From an uncultured Solirubrobacterales bacterium (GTDB taxonomy: Bacteria > Actinomycetota > Thermoleophilia > Solirubrobacterales > Solirubrobacteraceae): DNA of 9,349 nt. Below are positions 1 through 7,223 of the stretch, one piece after another. The notes under the pieces are model-generated. The model saw nothing but the letters and a program-made list of their open reading frames with translations, was not told the DNA's origin and did not search any database. The translations under genes and the position numbers were made by a program. The DNA is taken from assembly GCA_903953065.1 (NCBI GenBank), contig CAJBIG010000174.1, positions 1 to 9,349 of the forward strand. Direction: 5' to 3'. Numbering within the stretch: position 1 is the first letter of the stretch; each line of letters starts with the position of its first letter.

Positions 1-476
1 AGCCCTTCTGCTGCCATCACGCCGAGCCAGAGATCACGCTGTTGCTCGCTCGCGCAGATCACAAAAGAGGCGGCTGCGAGCTGCGCAATCGAGGCCAAGG
101 TAACCGTACGCTGCTGACGCCTGCGCGCCGCTGTTGGCTTGTCGCGGCCGGCTTCGAGAACTTCGAAGACGGTGGGGTTATAGAGATCGGCAATCAGCCG
201 CGTTCCAAGCGACGGGAGCTTCGACAGCAGCCGTGGCGGCAGCGACTGTGCGACGACGAAGTCTGACGCAGCCACGGCAGCCGAGAGCTCGTTGTAATCA
301 ACGAAACCGGCTTCGATCAGGGCGATTCGGGGATCGCCGGTTTGGCTCGGGGATGGGGCAGCGATCGTCACCTCGTGTGAATCGGCGAGTACGCGCGCCA
401 GTTCGAGCGCGCGGATTGCCGGACCGGCGACCTGCGGGCCGATCGGCTCAGCGCAGACAACGAGCACGCGCGCCAT
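1..476 (-). CDS. Glycosyltransferase, family 4/GT-B type, N-terminal part (runs off the window)
   Basis: The minus-strand frame from the ATG at 474-476 stays open to the window edge, giving 158 codons with no stop. The protein begins MARVLVVCAEPIGPQVAGPA, a first Rossmann strand followed by a Gly/Pro loop, as at the start of GT-B (GT4/GT1) glycosyltransferases. Further along are AIRALELARVLA (residues 20-31), a second strand HEVTIAAP (34-41), DLYNPTVFEVLE (97-108) and SFVICASEQQRDLWLG (137-152). These fit the N-terminal acceptor-side domain of a cytoplasmic GT-B enzyme. The nucleotide-sugar-binding C-terminal domain lies outside the window, so donor and product are unknown. The start is seven bases after the stop of the upstream methyltransferase/GT2 gene and has no clear Shine-Dalgarno sequence, so translational coupling within one transcript is likely. 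The opposite-strand frames here are overlapping shadows with Arg-rich, non-family sequence. Confidence 0.8.
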   Translation of the reverse strand, partial: MARVLVVCAEPIGPQVAGPAIRALELARVLADSHEVTIAAPSPSQTGDPRIALIEAGFVDYNELSAAVAASDFVVAQSLPPRLLSKLPSLGTRLIADLYNPTVFEVLEAGRDKPTAARRRQQRTVTLASIAQLAAASFVICASEQQRDLWLGVMAAEG

Positions 477-483
477 GCGTGGC

Positions 484-2202
484 TTAGGGAACCGGTTCGC
501 TGTTGGGCGCGCTCTGGGTGCTCGGCTGAAGATCAACGGCCGGCCTGCGCAGCAATGACCAACGACGGCGCTTCTCGTCAACGCGGTAGCGCGCCAGTAC
601 CGTCAGCGTCTCAAGCCCATAACGGACCGAGGCGCGGAACGAGACGCTCGAAGCTTCAAGGAAGTAACGGGTTGGGATCGGCAGCTCAACTACGCGCGCG
701 TTGCGGTCAACAATTTGAGCGAAGATCTCCTGATCGAAGACGAAGCCGTCGCTGTTGCGCAGGAACGGAATGGAGCGCAGAAATTCAGTAGAGAAGGCGC
801 GGTAGCCGGTGTGGTATTCGGAGAAGTCCTTCGTGAAGGCGCGGTTTTCGGTCCAGGTCAGCGCGCGATTGCCGATCCACTTCCAACGCGGCATGCCGCC
901 GGCGATCGCTCGGTCTTCGAGCAGCCGCGAGCCCATCACGACGTCAGCTCGCCCTTCAATAATCGGGCGCACCATCTCGGTCACGAGCGCGGCGTCGTAC
1001 TGATGGTCGGCGTGGACCATCACGACGACGTCGGCGCCATCAAGGATCGCGCGGCTGTAACAGCTCTTCTGGTTGGCGCCGTAGCCGCGGTTGGCTGGGT
1101 GGCGCAGGACTTCAAAGCCTTCGGCAAGCGCTACGGCGACTGTGTCATCACCGCTGGCGTCGTCAACGAGCAGCGCACGGTCAAACGATTCAACCGGCAG
1201 ATCGGCGGCGACCCGCTCAATCGTTTGGGCGGCGTGGTAGGCCGGCAGCACAACGTGGACTTCATCGTCGCCTCCGCGCTCCCGTGCCAGACGCTGCTGC
1301 GGCTCTTGGACCTTCTCATTGACGGCCAGCATTACGCGCTCGTCACCGAGCGATAGCGCCAGAGATCGCTGCGGCGGCAGTTTGGCTGCCGCGCGGCGCA
1401 CGGCGGCGGCAGCCGGGCCAGCGATGCCTGCGAAGCCTTCAACCCAGTAGCGCGCCGAGAAGCTGCGCACTAGGGGCACGTCATCGCTGAGGATCAAGCC
1501 TTGACCGATCAGCAGCTCGCGCAACGTGCGGCGCGCAATCAGGTAAGTGTGAGCTGGCAGTAGGCCCCACCAGCGCGCCCCGGCGATGCGGGCGGTCAGT
1601 GACGCGGGGTCGGGGGTGACGATGCAGAGCACGCCGCCTGGGGCGAGCAGCTTCGTCGCACGCTCGATTGCTTCGCGCGGATTGTCGAGGTGTTCGAGCA
1701 CGTCGATCATCAGCACCGCGTCCCAGCAGCCGTTCTCTTCGTTGCCGAGAGCTTCGAAGGGCTCCTCGCGGATATCCAGCGCCAGCTCTTCGCGGCCGTG
1801 GCGGGCCGAACGCTCGGAGAGCTCAAGGCCGCGCGTCTCCCAGCCTCGGCGGCGGGCTTCATCGAGCAGCAGCCCATGTCCGCAGCCGATCTCGAGCATC
1901 CGGCTGGGTGCGCGGCGGCGTTCGACAAGATCGAGCAGCCAGTTTGCAGTTAGGCGGCGGCCCGCTTCCTCGGCGAGATAGTCGCTGTCTCCCATCTCGC
2001 GGTAGAGGTCAACCAGATCGACGCCTTCCGGCAGCGATGGCTGCTGGACCGTCGCGCACTCACGGCACCGGTAGAGATCGCCATAGGCGCGTGGCCTGTG
2101 GCATGTGGGGGCAAAGTCGCCAGCTTGGGGTGCTTGCCCGGAACCTGCGAAACGCAGTTCGAGCACGCCTTGGCAGATTCCGCAGGTGGCAGTCGTCGTC
2201 AT
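484..2202 (-). CDS. Fused SAM-dependent methyltransferase and family 2 glycosyltransferase
   Basis: This 572-residue protein carries two enzymes. Residues 7-49 hold a CxxC...CxxC pair (C7, C10, C46, C49), a possible zinc ribbon like that preceding some sugar C-methyltransferases. A class I methyltransferase domain follows, with SAM motif I LEIGCGHG (103-110), the acidic end of strand 2 LELS (126-129), DVLEHL (167-172) and LAPGGVLCIVTP (186-197). After a short charged linker (about 290-313) comes a GT-A family 2 domain with VVLPAYHA (317-324), DDASGDD (347-353), HPANRGYGANQ (368-378) and a DxD-like HADHQYD (397-403). This GT2 type usually transfers sugar to polyprenyl phosphate or a lipid-linked acceptor. 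There is no long hydrophobic segment, so the enzyme should be cytoplasmic or peripheral. I chose the ATG at 2202 because GGAG lies just upstream; an in-frame GTG at 2211 would add three residues. The gene is first in a minus-strand unit with the GT4-type gene. Both domains look intact. The sugar modified is not known. Confidence 0.9.
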   Translation of the reverse strand: MTTTATCGICQGVLELRFAGSGQAPQAGDFAPTCHRPRAYGDLYRCRECATVQQPSLPEGVDLVDLYREMGDSDYLAEEAGRRLTANWLLDLVERRRAPSRMLEIGCGHGLLLDEARRRGWETRGLELSERSARHGREELALDIREEPFEALGNEENGCWDAVLMIDVLEHLDNPREAIERATKLLAPGGVLCIVTPDPASLTARIAGARWWGLLPAHTYLIARRTLRELLIGQGLILSDDVPLVRSFSARYWVEGFAGIAGPAAAAVRRAAAKLPPQRSLALSLGDERVMLAVNEKVQEPQQRLARERGGDDEVHVVLPAYHAAQTIERVAADLPVESFDRALLVDDASGDDTVAVALAEGFEVLRHPANRGYGANQKSCYSRAILDGADVVVMVHADHQYDAALVTEMVRPIIEGRADVVMGSRLLEDRAIAGGMPRWKWIGNRALTWTENRAFTKDFSEYHTGYRAFSTEFLRSIPFLRNSDGFVFDQEIFAQIVDRNARVVELPIPTRYFLEASSVSFRASVRYGLETLTVLARYRVDEKRRRWSLLRRPAVDLQPSTQSAPNSEPVP

Positions 2203-2211
2203 CGGCTCCAC

Positions 2212-2217
2212 AGCCTA
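2212..2217 (-). promoter_or_regulatory. Possible -10 box for the methyltransferase/GT2 unit
   Basis: Read on the minus strand this is TAGGCT, nine bases before the ATG at 2202 and directly abutting the alternative GTG at 2211. Transcription would start within a few bases of the ATG, giving a very short leader. The spacing is less ideal than at the other starts in this window. A TTGCAC lies 20 bases upstream, too far for a typical -35, so only the -10 is proposed. Confidence 0.4.
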
Positions 2218-2262
2218 ACGCCGCCAGCCACGCGGCCGTGCAAGCCTGCGCTCCCGCCTCGG

Positions 2263-2268
2263 TAGGCT
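2263..2268 (+). promoter_or_regulatory. -10 box of a probable leaderless promoter for the GT2/GT-C/acyltransferase unit
   Basis: TAGGCT fits the TANNNT actinobacterial -10 pattern and sits seven bases before the GTG at 2276. Transcription starting about seven bases after the hexamer would begin at the GTG itself. There is no recognisable -35 at the expected distance. It faces a near mirror-image TAGGCT serving the divergent gene. Confidence 0.5.
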
Positions 2269-2275
2269 GACCGCC

Positions 2276-3022
2276 GTGCCCGAGCCGAAGTTTTCAGTCG
2301 TCGTACCGCTCTTCAACGAGCAGTTTGCCGTTGCCGGAACGATTGTCGACATCCGCGACTACTTCGAGCGGCGTGGCGAGAGTTACGAGATTTTGCTCGT
2401 TGACAACGCCAGCACAGACGCAACGCGCTCCCATGCTGAGCCGCTGTTGGACGGTCACACGGTTCGCCTGCTCGTCAACGACGCCAATCTCGGCAAGGGT
2501 TTCTCGGTCCGCCGAGGGATGCTCGAATCCCGGGGTGAAATCCGCCTCCACTGCGACGCCGATTGCGCCCCATCGTTGGCCTCGCTGCCAAAGATGCTTG
2601 AACTGCTCGAAAGCAACGATCTGGTCGTTGGCTCGCGACTTGCCGCCGGAGCTGAGCTCGGTCAACGCCAAACGCTGCCGCGACGCTTCGTGGGCCGTGG
2701 CTTCCAGCAGTGCTGCCGTGCGATTCTCAGCGAACCAACTCGTGACCTATTCTGCGGCTTCAAACTTTGGCGCGGCGAGGCGGCGGAGGACGTCTTTGAG
2801 CGACTGAGCCTTGACGGCTGGACCTATGACGCTGAAGCGATCGCGATGGCCCGCGCGCTGGGCTACCGCGTTAGCGAGACCGGAATCGTCTGGACCGACC
2901 GCGAAGGCTCACGTCTGCAAATGGTGCGGATCCTCATTCCGGTGATCAGAGAGCTGCTTGCCGCCAAGGCAAATGTCGCTAGGCAGGTTGGATCTACCGT
3001 GCGCCACGGGCGGTCCGAGTGA
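2276..3022 (+). CDS. Family 2 glycosyltransferase, ALG5/dolichyl-phosphate-sugar synthase-like
   Basis: The 248-residue GT-A protein has FSVVVPLFNE (6-15), DNASTDAT (43-50), the basic NLGKGFSVRRGM motif (71-82) and the metal-binding DxD as CDAD (93-96). It also has GSR (119-121), DLFCGFKLWRG (157-167), GWTYDAEAIAMA (181-192) and a terminal VWTDREGSR (205-213). Motif order and length match the polyprenyl-phosphate glucosyl/mannosyl synthase group (ALG5/DPM-like), which moves a sugar from UDP or GDP to a lipid phosphate at the cytoplasmic face. Unlike some relatives it has no C-terminal membrane helices and would act as a soluble or peripheral enzyme. The GTG start at 2276 is favoured because homology begins within five residues and a -10 box lies seven bases upstream. 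It heads the plus-strand unit, and its stop overlaps the next start by four bases (GTGA). The sugar donor cannot be told from sequence. Confidence 0.9.
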   Translation: MPEPKFSVVVPLFNEQFAVAGTIVDIRDYFERRGESYEILLVDNASTDATRSHAEPLLDGHTVRLLVNDANLGKGFSVRRGMLESRGEIRLHCDADCAPSLASLPKMLELLESNDLVVGSRLAAGAELGQRQTLPRRFVGRGFQQCCRAILSEPTRDLFCGFKLWRGEAAEDVFERLSLDGWTYDAEAIAMARALGYRVSETGIVWTDREGSRLQMVRILIPVIRELLAAKANVARQVGSTVRHGRSE

Positions 3023-4635
3023 ACACGGGGGAGATCTCTTCGGTGCCGCCGCAGCGGCCAGCGATGGGCCGTGGTGATTGGGTCGTGTTGGTCGCGTTCG
3101 CTGCGATGGCGCTCGCCCCACTGATTGGCTTGCTTGTTCGCGTCTGGACGAAGGGGGGAGTGATAACCGGGGCGGATGGCTTCCTCGTGCTTGACCCGAT
3201 GCAGTACGTCAACTGGCTTCGACAGTCAGGCGATTTTGGCGCCGCAGCCAATCTCTACGACCTCGCGCCTGGCCCTCACAGTTTTGTTCACCCGGGGCTG
3301 CTGATCTCGGGGGTTCTCTATCGCCTGGGGCTCGGCGTCGTTCTTTCATATCTGGTTTGGAAGCCGGTCGCGATCGCGGCGCTCTTCGCCGGGGCGTACT
3401 TCTTCTCGTCGCGCTTCCTGACGCGGACCGGCGATCGCCGAGTAGCAATCATCTTGGGGCTTTTCTTTGCTTCGCCAGTTGCTGCCGTCGTCGGCTGGAC
3501 GAGCGCCGCTCAGTCTGAGGCGAAGTTCGATCTCGACTTTGTAAGTGGGGAGCTCTGGACGGGAACATTTCTCTGGGGTTACCTCTTCACCGCCATTGCT
3601 GTTGGCTTGATGCCGCTCGGTCTGCTCGCATTCGAGCGAGCCCGCAGCGGCGGGCGCGGGCGGTACCTCTTCGCAGCAGCGGCAGTCGGACTCGTCGTCG
3701 CGTGGTTCCAGCCGTGGCAGGGCGCGACATTCGCCTTGATCCTCATCGGAGCCTCGTTGATGACCGATCGACGGGATCGCTCCGCGTTGCTCGCCTCGTC
3801 TAGGTTGCTCGCGCCGGTACTGGTCGCAACCGCGTTGCCGCTCGTGTACTACTTCCTGCTTTCGAAACTCGACCCGTCATGGCGTCTGGCCGGCGAAGTC
3901 AACAGTTTCGGGCGTTGGCCGCTATGGGTAACGGTCGTCGGCCTCGCGCCGCTGGCAATCCCGGCGCTCTTCGCCTACCGCGCCCGGTCGCTCGATTTCG
4001 CCGGGTGGATGCTGCGGCTCTGGCCTCTTGCCGGGCTCCTCGTGTTCTATCTGCCGGTCGGCACATTTCCTTTCCACGCCTTTCAGGGGCTCGCGCTGCC
4101 GCTTGCGATTCTGGCGGTCATCGCGGTGCGCGGCTGGCTGGGGACCAGGCCTCTTCCGCTGATCTGGACGATCGTGGTGGTTGGCATATTGGTTGTCCCC
4201 GGCACGCTGTATCGAGCGGATCAGATGAGGGGAGCGGTGAAAGCGGGAAGACAGGCCTTCTTCCTAGAGCCGGGCGAACGTGACGCAATGCGATGGCTTG
4301 AGCGCCAACAAGGGCCAGGCGGAGTCTTGGCCACCGGCACCGACGGCGCTTACATTTCGGCCTACACCGGCCGCGAGGTTTGGGCCGGGGCGGGGTCGTG
4401 GACGCCAGACCTGGCCTGGCGCGGCCTAGCCCTCGGCGAGTTTTTCGACGGTGCCGGCAGCGCGGCTCAAGATCAGGCGCTGGTCGAGCGAAGTGGTGCA
4501 CGTTTCGTCTACGCCTCATGCCGAGTGACGACCGACCTTGAACCGAAGCTCGCGGCAATCACGCTGGGCGCCGCACGTCGCTTTGGCTGCGCGCGAGTCT
4601 GGGAGGTACGTCCCCCAGCAGGTGGCTGGCGATGA
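3019..4635 (+). CDS. Polytopic membrane protein, probable GT-C-type glycosyltransferase
   Basis: This 538-residue protein has about ten to twelve predicted membrane segments, including residues 21-43, 105-133, 141-160, 182-204, 215-247 (probably two), 262-281, 301-320, 330-370 (two) and 379-397. A hydrophilic domain of about 140 residues follows (400-538). The first large loop carries an Asp-rich start, DGFLVLDPMQYVNWLRQSGD (53-72), then FVHPG (89-93). Acidic residues in the first extracytoplasmic loop, many helices and a C-terminal soluble domain are the hallmarks of GT-C transferases that use polyprenyl-phosphate sugars outside the membrane. I recognise no specific family, so the enzyme class is an inference. 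The context supports it: the gene overlaps the GT2 synthase upstream (GTGA) and the acyltransferase downstream (ATGA), so the three should be co-translated. It could instead be a polymerase or a membrane protein with another role. Confidence 0.75.
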   Translation: MNTGEISSVPPQRPAMGRGDWVVLVAFAAMALAPLIGLLVRVWTKGGVITGADGFLVLDPMQYVNWLRQSGDFGAAANLYDLAPGPHSFVHPGLLISGVLYRLGLGVVLSYLVWKPVAIAALFAGAYFFSSRFLTRTGDRRVAIILGLFFASPVAAVVGWTSAAQSEAKFDLDFVSGELWTGTFLWGYLFTAIAVGLMPLGLLAFERARSGGRGRYLFAAAAVGLVVAWFQPWQGATFALILIGASLMTDRRDRSALLASSRLLAPVLVATALPLVYYFLLSKLDPSWRLAGEVNSFGRWPLWVTVVGLAPLAIPALFAYRARSLDFAGWMLRLWPLAGLLVFYLPVGTFPFHAFQGLALPLAILAVIAVRGWLGTRPLPLIWTIVVVGILVVPGTLYRADQMRGAVKAGRQAFFLEPGERDAMRWLERQQGPGGVLATGTDGAYISAYTGREVWAGAGSWTPDLAWRGLALGEFFDGAGSAAQDQALVERSGARFVYASCRVTTDLEPKLAAITLGAARRFGCARVWEVRPPAGGWR

Positions 4636-5843
4636 CCGACACCACTGTCGAGCCGGTGGTCGCGCGCCACGCGCGCTTCCCGCTGATTGACGGCGTGCGC
4701 GCAATCGCGGCGCTGACAATCTTTGCTTTCCACGTCTTCTTCCACCTCGGGCTGCTCAACACAGATCTGCTCTCGCGCTACCTCGGCAACCTCAACGTTG
4801 GCGTCCCGATCTTCTTCGTCGTTTCGGGTTTCCTGATCTACCGGCCTTTCGTCGCAAAACGCTTCGCGCAGGAACCCGCGCCGGACATCGAGCCATATTC
4901 GATCCGTCGCGCTCTTCGCATCGTCCCGGCCTATTGGGTGGCGCTCGTCATCGTTACGCTGCTCCTCGGCCTTGAATCGTCGGTTTTCACGCCGAGTGGG
5001 ATCGTCACCTACTTCGGCTTCCTTCAGGTCTATGACATCGGCACGGTGGTTGGCGGCATCGGGCAGGCGTGGACGCTCGCTATCGAGGTCAGCTTCTACA
5101 TCGCACTGCCGATCTGGGCCTTCTTTGCTCGTCGCCTGCTGCCTCGTGGCGGACGGCGGCAGATGATCAGGGGTGAGCTCTGGGCGCTCGCAGCTCTCTT
5201 CTGCGCCTCGTTTCTCTGGCAGCTGGTTGTCTCTCCGCTCTTTCTTCCCGGCGACCGGGGCTATCTGATCGCCCAGATTTCGCTGCCGGCATTCGCTGAC
5301 CAGTTTGCACTTGGGATGGCGATGGCTGTCGTGAGCGTCGCAATCCACAGTGGATCGAAGAAGCCACGCGCTCTGCGCCTCGTCGAGGGGAGGGCTTGGA
5401 TCTGGGCTTTGGCCGCCGTCGTTCTGTATTCGTTGCTTGGGCTGAAGATCGGCGCTGTTGGCCTCGGGACCAGCTGGGCTGACGCCGGGCTCTTCCGCCA
5501 CATAATTAAGGGCTTGATCGGCGTCTGCGTACTTGCGCCAGCGGTCTTCGGAAGCACGCTTGGTGGGCGGGTGAGAGCCGCTCTCGGCTGGCGGCCTTTG
5601 ATGCTGCTCGGGTTGATCTCGTACTCGTTTTACCTCTACCACCTCGCATTCATCGTCAAGCTGGACCAGGTTGGCTGGCTGCACGATCTCGGCTGGGTCG
5701 CAGTAGCCGGAGCAGCGTTCGTCTGCTCCGTGGCGGCGGCGGCAATCAGTTACCGGCTAATCGAGGCGCCCGGGATCGCGCTCGGACGGCGCTGGGCGAA
5801 GGCAGCGTCGGCGCGGATCGCGCGCCGACGCCTCTCTACCTAA
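4632..5843 (+). CDS. Membrane acyltransferase, family 3 (OafA/YrhL type)
   Basis: The 403-residue protein opens with FPLIDGVRAIAALTIFAFHV (residues 16-35), including the family's conserved Arg (23) and His (34), which are thought to be catalytic. It also has GVPIFFVVSGFLIYRPF (57-73), RRALRIVPAYWVAL (92-105), the QAWTLAIEVSFYIALP segment (145-160), LISYSFYLYHL (328-338) and YRLIEAPG (374-381). These are the signature blocks of the Acyl_transf_3 domain. About ten membrane helices are visible, and there is no C-terminal SGNH domain. Members O-acylate surface sugars, often O-acetylation of lipopolysaccharide, capsule or exopolysaccharide, using cytoplasmic acyl-CoA. The ATG overlaps the preceding stop (ATGA), so it is probably co-translated with the GT-C-like protein and may decorate the same glycan. 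Its end overlaps the flippase gene's end head-on by four bases. The acyl group and acceptor are unknown. Confidence 0.93.
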   Translation: MTDTTVEPVVARHARFPLIDGVRAIAALTIFAFHVFFHLGLLNTDLLSRYLGNLNVGVPIFFVVSGFLIYRPFVAKRFAQEPAPDIEPYSIRRALRIVPAYWVALVIVTLLLGLESSVFTPSGIVTYFGFLQVYDIGTVVGGIGQAWTLAIEVSFYIALPIWAFFARRLLPRGGRRQMIRGELWALAALFCASFLWQLVVSPLFLPGDRGYLIAQISLPAFADQFALGMAMAVVSVAIHSGSKKPRALRLVEGRAWIWALAAVVLYSLLGLKIGAVGLGTSWADAGLFRHIIKGLIGVCVLAPAVFGSTLGGRVRAALGWRPLMLLGLISYSFYLYHLAFIVKLDQVGWLHDLGWVAVAGAAFVCSVAAAAISYRLIEAPGIALGRRWAKAASARIARRRLST

Positions 5844-7204
5844 GGAATCGCTGCCTCGGCTGCAGCGCTCGCTTCTGCGAGAGCGAAGGCTTCGGCTTCG
5901 CCATCGGCGAAGCTGTGCTCGCCGGCGGTACGCGCCGAGAAGGAGATCGCGAGCATCAGTGCCGCGAGAATCGCGTCGAGGATCAGTAGCCCGATAGCGA
6001 CCGATTCGAGCGAGCTGTCGCGGATTGCGACGACGACGGGAACGGCGACGGCGCCAATCGTGAGCAGAACGAGAAAGGAGCGTCGACCGAGCGCGATTAG
6101 AAACTGAAGCGCCAGATAGGAGATGCTTAGGCAGGTCATCGCCCCAGCCAGCCACGGCAGCGCAGGCGCTGCGAGCGCCGCTTGGTCGCCAAACACGAGC
6201 GTCAGGATCTGCTCCGGGAAGAAGGCGAAGATCGCGAGGATCGGAACAGCAACGAGCATCAGCAGCGCGCTCGTGCGGCCCAAGAGGTGGCGAGCGTCTA
6301 CCCCTTTAGCGGCCTCGCGGGCAGCTTCGGGCAGTAGGTAAAGCCCCAACCCGATCGCAATCCAGACGACTCCTTTAGCCGCGACAGCAGCCTGTGCGTA
6401 GGCGCCAGAGATTGTTGTGTTGAAGAAGTGGCCAACGGCTATCACGTCGGCGTTTTGCAGCACAGCGAAGAGGGTGAGCGCAGCCACAGGAACCGGGTTA
6501 CGCGAGGCGAGATCGCGCAGTCCGACGCGAATCGGCTTGCGATCGGATGGCCCTAACCGGCGCCGCGTTAAGACACCGGTCATGAAAATGACTGGAATCG
6601 TTGCCAAGGGGACGGAACAGAAGAAGATCAGTCCGACTTCAGCGCCCAGAAGCGCCGCTGCCAGCCCGAACAGCAAGCGGAAGCCTTGCTCGCCGATCAG
6701 GCTCATAGCGACCGGGCGGTAGCCGCCAACTCCAAGCAGGACGCCCCGCTGCAGCGCCACGGCGGTCCAGAGAAAGCCCGATGGAATCACCAGCGCTGCA
6801 GCCCACGGCTGCGATACCTGAAGCAGATCGGCGAGCTGATGGCGCAGCAGCATGCATGCCACGAGTACGCCAAATGTCAGCAGCATGATTCGGACAAGCC
6901 AGCCTTGCAGCGTGGCGATTGCATGGCTTGCAGGGCCGAGCCTCCCGAGCGTCATGTCGCGCGCGGCTGCAGCCTGCAGCGCGGTCGCGGGAACGATCAA
7001 AATCGTGAAGACGGAAACCATCCGTGCGAGCTCACCGTAGTCGGCGGTCCCTAGCGCCCGAGCGAGAGCGATGGTCGTGACGAGGGCGAGGATGTTGCCC
7101 GCCATTTGGGCCGACGCGACGCCGGCGGCTCGAACGGTATGCGACTCGCGTGCCCGGTCACGCCGAGTTTGACCGCCGAGGGGCGGCTCTGTGGGCTCTC
7201 TCAC
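5840..7204 (-). CDS. Polysaccharide/oligosaccharide flippase, MOP superfamily (Wzx-like)
   Basis: The 454-residue protein has about twelve membrane helices spread evenly over residues 28-422, as in MOP-superfamily lipid-linked sugar exporters. The opening helix region, SAQMAGNILALVTTIALARA (31-50) followed by LGTADYGELARMVS (51-64), is the classic start of the polysaccharide synthesis family (RfbX/Wzx-like). Its role would be moving a polyprenyl-pyrophosphate-linked oligosaccharide, or a similar lipid-linked sugar, to the outer face of the membrane. After the last helix there is a low-complexity tail rich in Ala and Glu (about 430-454). The first 25 residues are hydrophilic and basic. The GTG start at 7204 is supported by a -10 box seven bases upstream. 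It lies divergently from the secreted-protein/tsaE operon and convergently to the acyltransferase. The substrate cannot be assigned, and it could belong to a glycan pathway wider than this window. Confidence 0.9.
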   Translation of the reverse strand: MREPTEPPLGGQTRRDRARESHTVRAAGVASAQMAGNILALVTTIALARALGTADYGELARMVSVFTILIVPATALQAAAARDMTLGRLGPASHAIATLQGWLVRIMLLTFGVLVACMLLRHQLADLLQVSQPWAAALVIPSGFLWTAVALQRGVLLGVGGYRPVAMSLIGEQGFRLLFGLAAALLGAEVGLIFFCSVPLATIPVIFMTGVLTRRRLGPSDRKPIRVGLRDLASRNPVPVAALTLFAVLQNADVIAVGHFFNTTISGAYAQAAVAAKGVVWIAIGLGLYLLPEAAREAAKGVDARHLLGRTSALLMLVAVPILAIFAFFPEQILTLVFGDQAALAAPALPWLAGAMTCLSISYLALQFLIALGRRSFLVLLTIGAVAVPVVVAIRDSSLESVAIGLLILDAILAALMLAISFSARTAGEHSFADGEAEAFALAEASAAAEAAIP

Positions 7205-7211
7205 GCCGCTG

Positions 7212-7217
7212 ACGCTA
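7212..7217 (-). promoter_or_regulatory. -10 box of a probable leaderless promoter for the flippase
   Basis: Read on the minus strand this is TAGCGT (TANNNT), exactly seven bases before the GTG at 7204. That puts the transcript start at or next to the start codon. It overlaps an 8-bp self-complementary CGCTAGCG at 7213-7220. No convincing -35 is seen; the expected place falls in the inverted repeat at 7224-7244. Confidence 0.5.
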
Positions 7218-7223
7218 GCGAAG

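Noticed and set aside
715..1356. Plus-strand frame of 213 codons
   Set aside because: It is antisense to the GT2 domain of the fusion gene, which has strong motifs in its own frame. The plus-strand product shows no motif, so it is a shadow.
2238..2243. TTGCAC on the minus strand as a -35 box
   Set aside because: It is 20 bases from the -10 candidate, beyond the usual 16-19 spacing, and no other element supports it.
1668..2270. Plus-strand frame of 200 codons opposite the methyltransferase domain
   Set aside because: It is Arg/Ser/Pro-rich with no motif and antisense to a clear methyltransferase.
4509..5684. Long minus-strand open frame (391 codons) opposite the acyltransferase
   Set aside because: It is highly charged and Asp/Arg/Pro-rich with no family motif, and lies wholly antisense to a clear acyltransferase gene. 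Long antisense frames are expected in GC-rich coding DNA.
5868..5901. Hairpins near the end of the acyltransferase transcript as an intrinsic terminator
   Set aside because: The stems are only 5-6 bp, lie in the flippase coding region and are not followed by a run of T. They are common by chance in GC-rich DNA.
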